64,000 nt of DNA from assembly GCA_001828855.1 (NCBI GenBank), contig MHZT01000003.1:205955-269954 (forward strand). Reading direction: 5' to 3'. This stretch comes from Rhodobacterales bacterium RIFCSPHIGHO2_02_FULL_62_130. GTDB lineage: Bacteria > Pseudomonadota > Alphaproteobacteria > Rhodobacterales > Rhodobacteraceae. The notes below the pieces were generated by a model. That model was given only the letters and a program-made list of their open reading frames with translations, was not told where the DNA came from and searched no databases. A program made the translations under genes and the position numbers. Positions 63,809 to 64,000 of the stretch are shown here, in pieces. Position 1 is the first letter of the stretch; each line of letters begins with the position of its first letter.

Positions 63809-64000
63809 ATGGAAACAGAAATTGGCGATTGCAGCGCCGGGGCAGAGGCTGCAAGTTTTGCAGACCCCAACCGGACCCAAGCCATGACAGATGCCCACGC
63901 GCCCAAAAGCTATGAAGATCTGATCCGTGTGATTCATGATAGGTATGAGGACATGAGCAAGACGTATCAGCGGATTGCGGTTTATCTGACGCAGAATCCG
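63809..64000 (+). CDS. MurR/RpiR-family regulator (partial)
   Basis: 64 codons from the ATG at 63809 (GAGGGG five bases upstream) to the window edge. After a variable lead, the segment IRVIHDRYEDMSKTYQRIAV and the following YLTQNP match the start of the RpiR helix-turn-helix domain. The SIS sugar-phosphate-binding domain would lie outside. It is divergent from the XylFHG-like importer and probably represses it. Confidence 0.75.
   Translation, partial: METEIGDCSAGAEAASFADPNRTQAMTDAHAPKSYEDLIRVIHDRYEDMSKTYQRIAVYLTQNP

Overview
The window looks like chromosomal DNA from an alphaproteobacterium of the Rhodobacteraceae type. The evidence is high GC with strong GC3 bias, the gene order murA-DUF2948 ... 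hisD-UPF0262-low-MW phosphatase ... infA-maf-RNase E/G-yacG-tRNA-Phe, a chvE-gguA-gguB-gguC sugar operon, and a dispersed intergenic repeat with core CATCTTGGCCCAAATACTCC. No rRNA, CRISPR array, phage gene or transposase was seen. The species cannot be named from the sequence alone.

Layout. 1-0.8 kb: edge of an XRE regulator and the broken 3' end of an FGGY kinase, just beyond the 3' end of a tRNA-Thr. 0.9-3.0 kb: murA block. 3.1-9.0 kb: a ribose-type ABC importer, a divergent FGGY sugar kinase and a GbpR-like LysR regulator. 9.2-18.3 kb: a ChvE-GguAB sugar importer followed by GguC/AraD1, a sugar-acid dehydratase, an aldose 1-dehydrogenase and a ketoglutarate-semialdehyde-type dehydrogenase. 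Together these form a non-phosphorylative L-arabinose/D-galactose route towards 2-oxoglutarate, with no lactonase visible. 18.5-24.1 kb: an FAD amine oxidase, an MFS transporter, metG and a GlxA-type regulator. 24.4-31.7 kb: hisD through yacG and tRNA-Phe, interrupted at 26.7-29.4 kb by a four-gene cassette bordered by palindromic repeats.

32-35.6 kb: a membrane c-di-GMP protein (periplasmic-binding sensor, PAS, degenerate GGDEF, intact EAL), a 36-residue membrane peptide behind an FNR-type site, and a TRIC-like channel. 35.7-52.6 kb is the most unusual part. A long leftward operon encodes a second ribose-type importer, whose tandem ATPase is fused to a permease. It also encodes two zinc-type dehydrogenases, a Gfo/Idh oxidoreductase, a PRISE-like reductase, a YciI protein, an intradiol ring-cleavage dioxygenase, a ketopantoate-reductase-like protein and a possible tautomerase. 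The divergent unit carries a 3-hydroxyisobutyrate-dehydrogenase relative and a cytoplasmic regulator built from a winged helix fused to a solute-binding-protein fold, then the wreck of an amidohydrolase. Next come a GntR regulator, a perfect palindromic operator and a proline-racemase-family enzyme with a Ser/Thr pair where the catalytic cysteines normally sit.

52.9-57 kb: a KdpE/KdpD-like pair beside a Kup potassium permease. 57.2-60.5 kb: two aldo/keto reductases and a LysR regulator. 60.5-64 kb: a XylFHG-like importer with a single-domain ATPase, and a divergent RpiR-type regulator cut by the right edge.

Overall the window is housekeeping DNA into which several carbohydrate or polyol uptake and oxidation modules have been inserted. 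It holds four ribose-type ABC importers, each beside a different class of regulator. Start sites were chosen from ribosome-binding sites and family length. Functions below family level are inferences.
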